From JAJECS01 sp965198185 (GTDB lineage: Bacteria > Chloroflexota > UBA11872), in the NCBI GenBank assembly GCA_965198185.1, contig CBDAOU010000002.1, positions 1,736,001-1,800,000 of the forward strand: a DNA stretch of 64,000 nt, read 5' to 3'. Each line of letters starts with the position of its first letter. Position 1 is the first letter of the stretch. Below the pieces are notes generated by a model. That model saw only the letters and a program-made list of their open reading frames with translations. It did no database searches and was not told the origin of the DNA. Position numbers and translations under genes: made by a program. Positions 63,538-64,000 of the stretch are shown here, piece after piece.

Positions 63538-64000
63538 GTGCAGGCGGCGCCGTTGAAGATTGCGCATCACATTGGGGCCATGCCCCCGGTAGGGTCGCGG
63601 CTGCTCGCCACCCAAGTAAAGGCGGCACGCCGTCGGGGAGTCGATGTCCTGCCGCTGATGCCCTACGCCGAGCGTGCCCCGTCCCCCGAAGCGGTCGAGG
63701 CGGTGGTGCACGAGATACGCCGCAATCGTGAGGCGCCGTCGCGCGGCCTGCCCGAGCTCTGCGCGGCGGTGGCGGAGCGCATCGGCGGCGAAATCGGACA
63801 CCCGGTTGACCCTGAAACCGAGGTGCTCATCACCAACGGCTCCATGCAGGCCCTCAACTTGGTGTTTCGCGCGATCCTCGACCCGGGCGACGAGGTGATC
63901 ATCCCGGCGCCCTGCTACTTCTTCGGCGGCTGTGTCGAGTTGGCGGGCGGCCAGCCGGTCTACGTGCATATGGATGAGGCCGCCGGCTATGCCTGGGACG
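63538..64000 (+). CDS. Class I/II PLP-dependent aminotransferase, partial (runs off right edge)
   Basis: The frame opens at GTG 63538 (TTG 63553 and ATG 63583 lie further in) and is open to the edge, giving 154 residues. The N-terminal part of a fold-type I aminotransferase is clear: HHIGAMPPVGSRLLATQVKA, NREAPSRGLPELCAAVAERI, EVLITNGSMQALNLVFRAIL (PLP phosphate-binding turn) and DPGDEVIIPAPCYFFGGCVE. The catalytic Lys lies outside. The substrate cannot be told. It is divergent from the dipeptidase gene; the 129 bases between hold a run of nine C (63472-63480) and no clear promoter boxes. Confidence 0.82.
   Translation, partial: MQAAPLKIAHHIGAMPPVGSRLLATQVKAARRRGVDVLPLMPYAERAPSPEAVEAVVHEIRRNREAPSRGLPELCAAVAERIGGEIGHPVDPETEVLITNGSMQALNLVFRAILDPGDEVIIPAPCYFFGGCVELAGGQPVYVHMDEAAGYAWD

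Overview
This is a high-GC bacterial chromosome segment packed with core genes on the right and secreted-protein and mobile or defence genes on the left. Gene content suggests an uncultivated Chloroflexota lineage of the kind found in marine sponges and seawater. The signs are large secreted proteins built from leucine-rich, fibronectin III, cadherin-like, GLUG and WSPDG modules, many GTG/TTG starts, and long runs of genes joined by 4-base stop/start overlaps. The lineage is an inference from gene families only; no rRNA or marker gene tree was available.

Region 1 (1-5.6 kb, minus strand): four overlapping genes for exported or envelope proteins. They are a fibronectin III/metzincin protein, a seven-motif beta-propeller lipoprotein, a small leucine-rich repeat protein and a signal-peptide protein cut by the left edge. 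Part of this block (about 2.0-4.4 kb) is visibly more AT-rich than the rest of the window.

Region 2 (5.6-8.8 kb): a graveyard of mobile DNA. It holds three IS481-family transposase relics, one copy of a roughly 210-270 base leader sequence that recurs in front of the secreted proteins, a membrane-anchored unknown with a broken frame, and a degenerate 3' piece of tRNA-Leu(GAG) that looks like an integration scar.

Region 3 (8.8-18.9 kb): a candidate defence island. Three translationally coupled minus-strand genes encode a DUF6361 protein, a phospholipase-D-fold nuclease-like protein and a large SNF2-type helicase. Divergent from them lies a TM0106-type RecB nuclease/RNase H/SF1 helicase gene with three frameshifts.

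Region 4 (18.9-25 kb): two more large exported proteins (a metzincin-like protein and a cadherin/GLUG lipoprotein), a stranded leucine-rich repeat fragment, and a Nudix hydrolase with a frameshift near its 3' end.

Region 5 (25-49.5 kb, plus strand): a continuous co-directional housekeeping block. It runs PHP phosphoesterase, lon, mreB-mreC-mreD-mrdA-rodA (cell elongation), thrB, then guaA-purD-purB-purC-purS-purQ-purL-purF-purM-purN-purH (purine synthesis) and glgA. Nearly all junctions overlap by 4 bases. purL carries one frameshift.

Region 6 (49.5-64 kb): minus-strand tsaE-tsaB-rimI-tsaD (tRNA t6A synthesis). This is followed by a plus-strand cell-wall precursor group (glycosyltransferase, MraY-like, an APH-fold protein lacking the catalytic Asp, MurF), then minus-strand folate genes (methyltransferase, folP) and a cupin. 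Last come carbohydrate and peptide catabolism genes (GH4, amidohydrolase, M19 dipeptidase) and an aminotransferase cut by the right edge.

Several single-base frameshifts occur in otherwise well conserved genes (purL, the TM0106 gene, Nudix). Some may be sequencing or assembly errors rather than biology.
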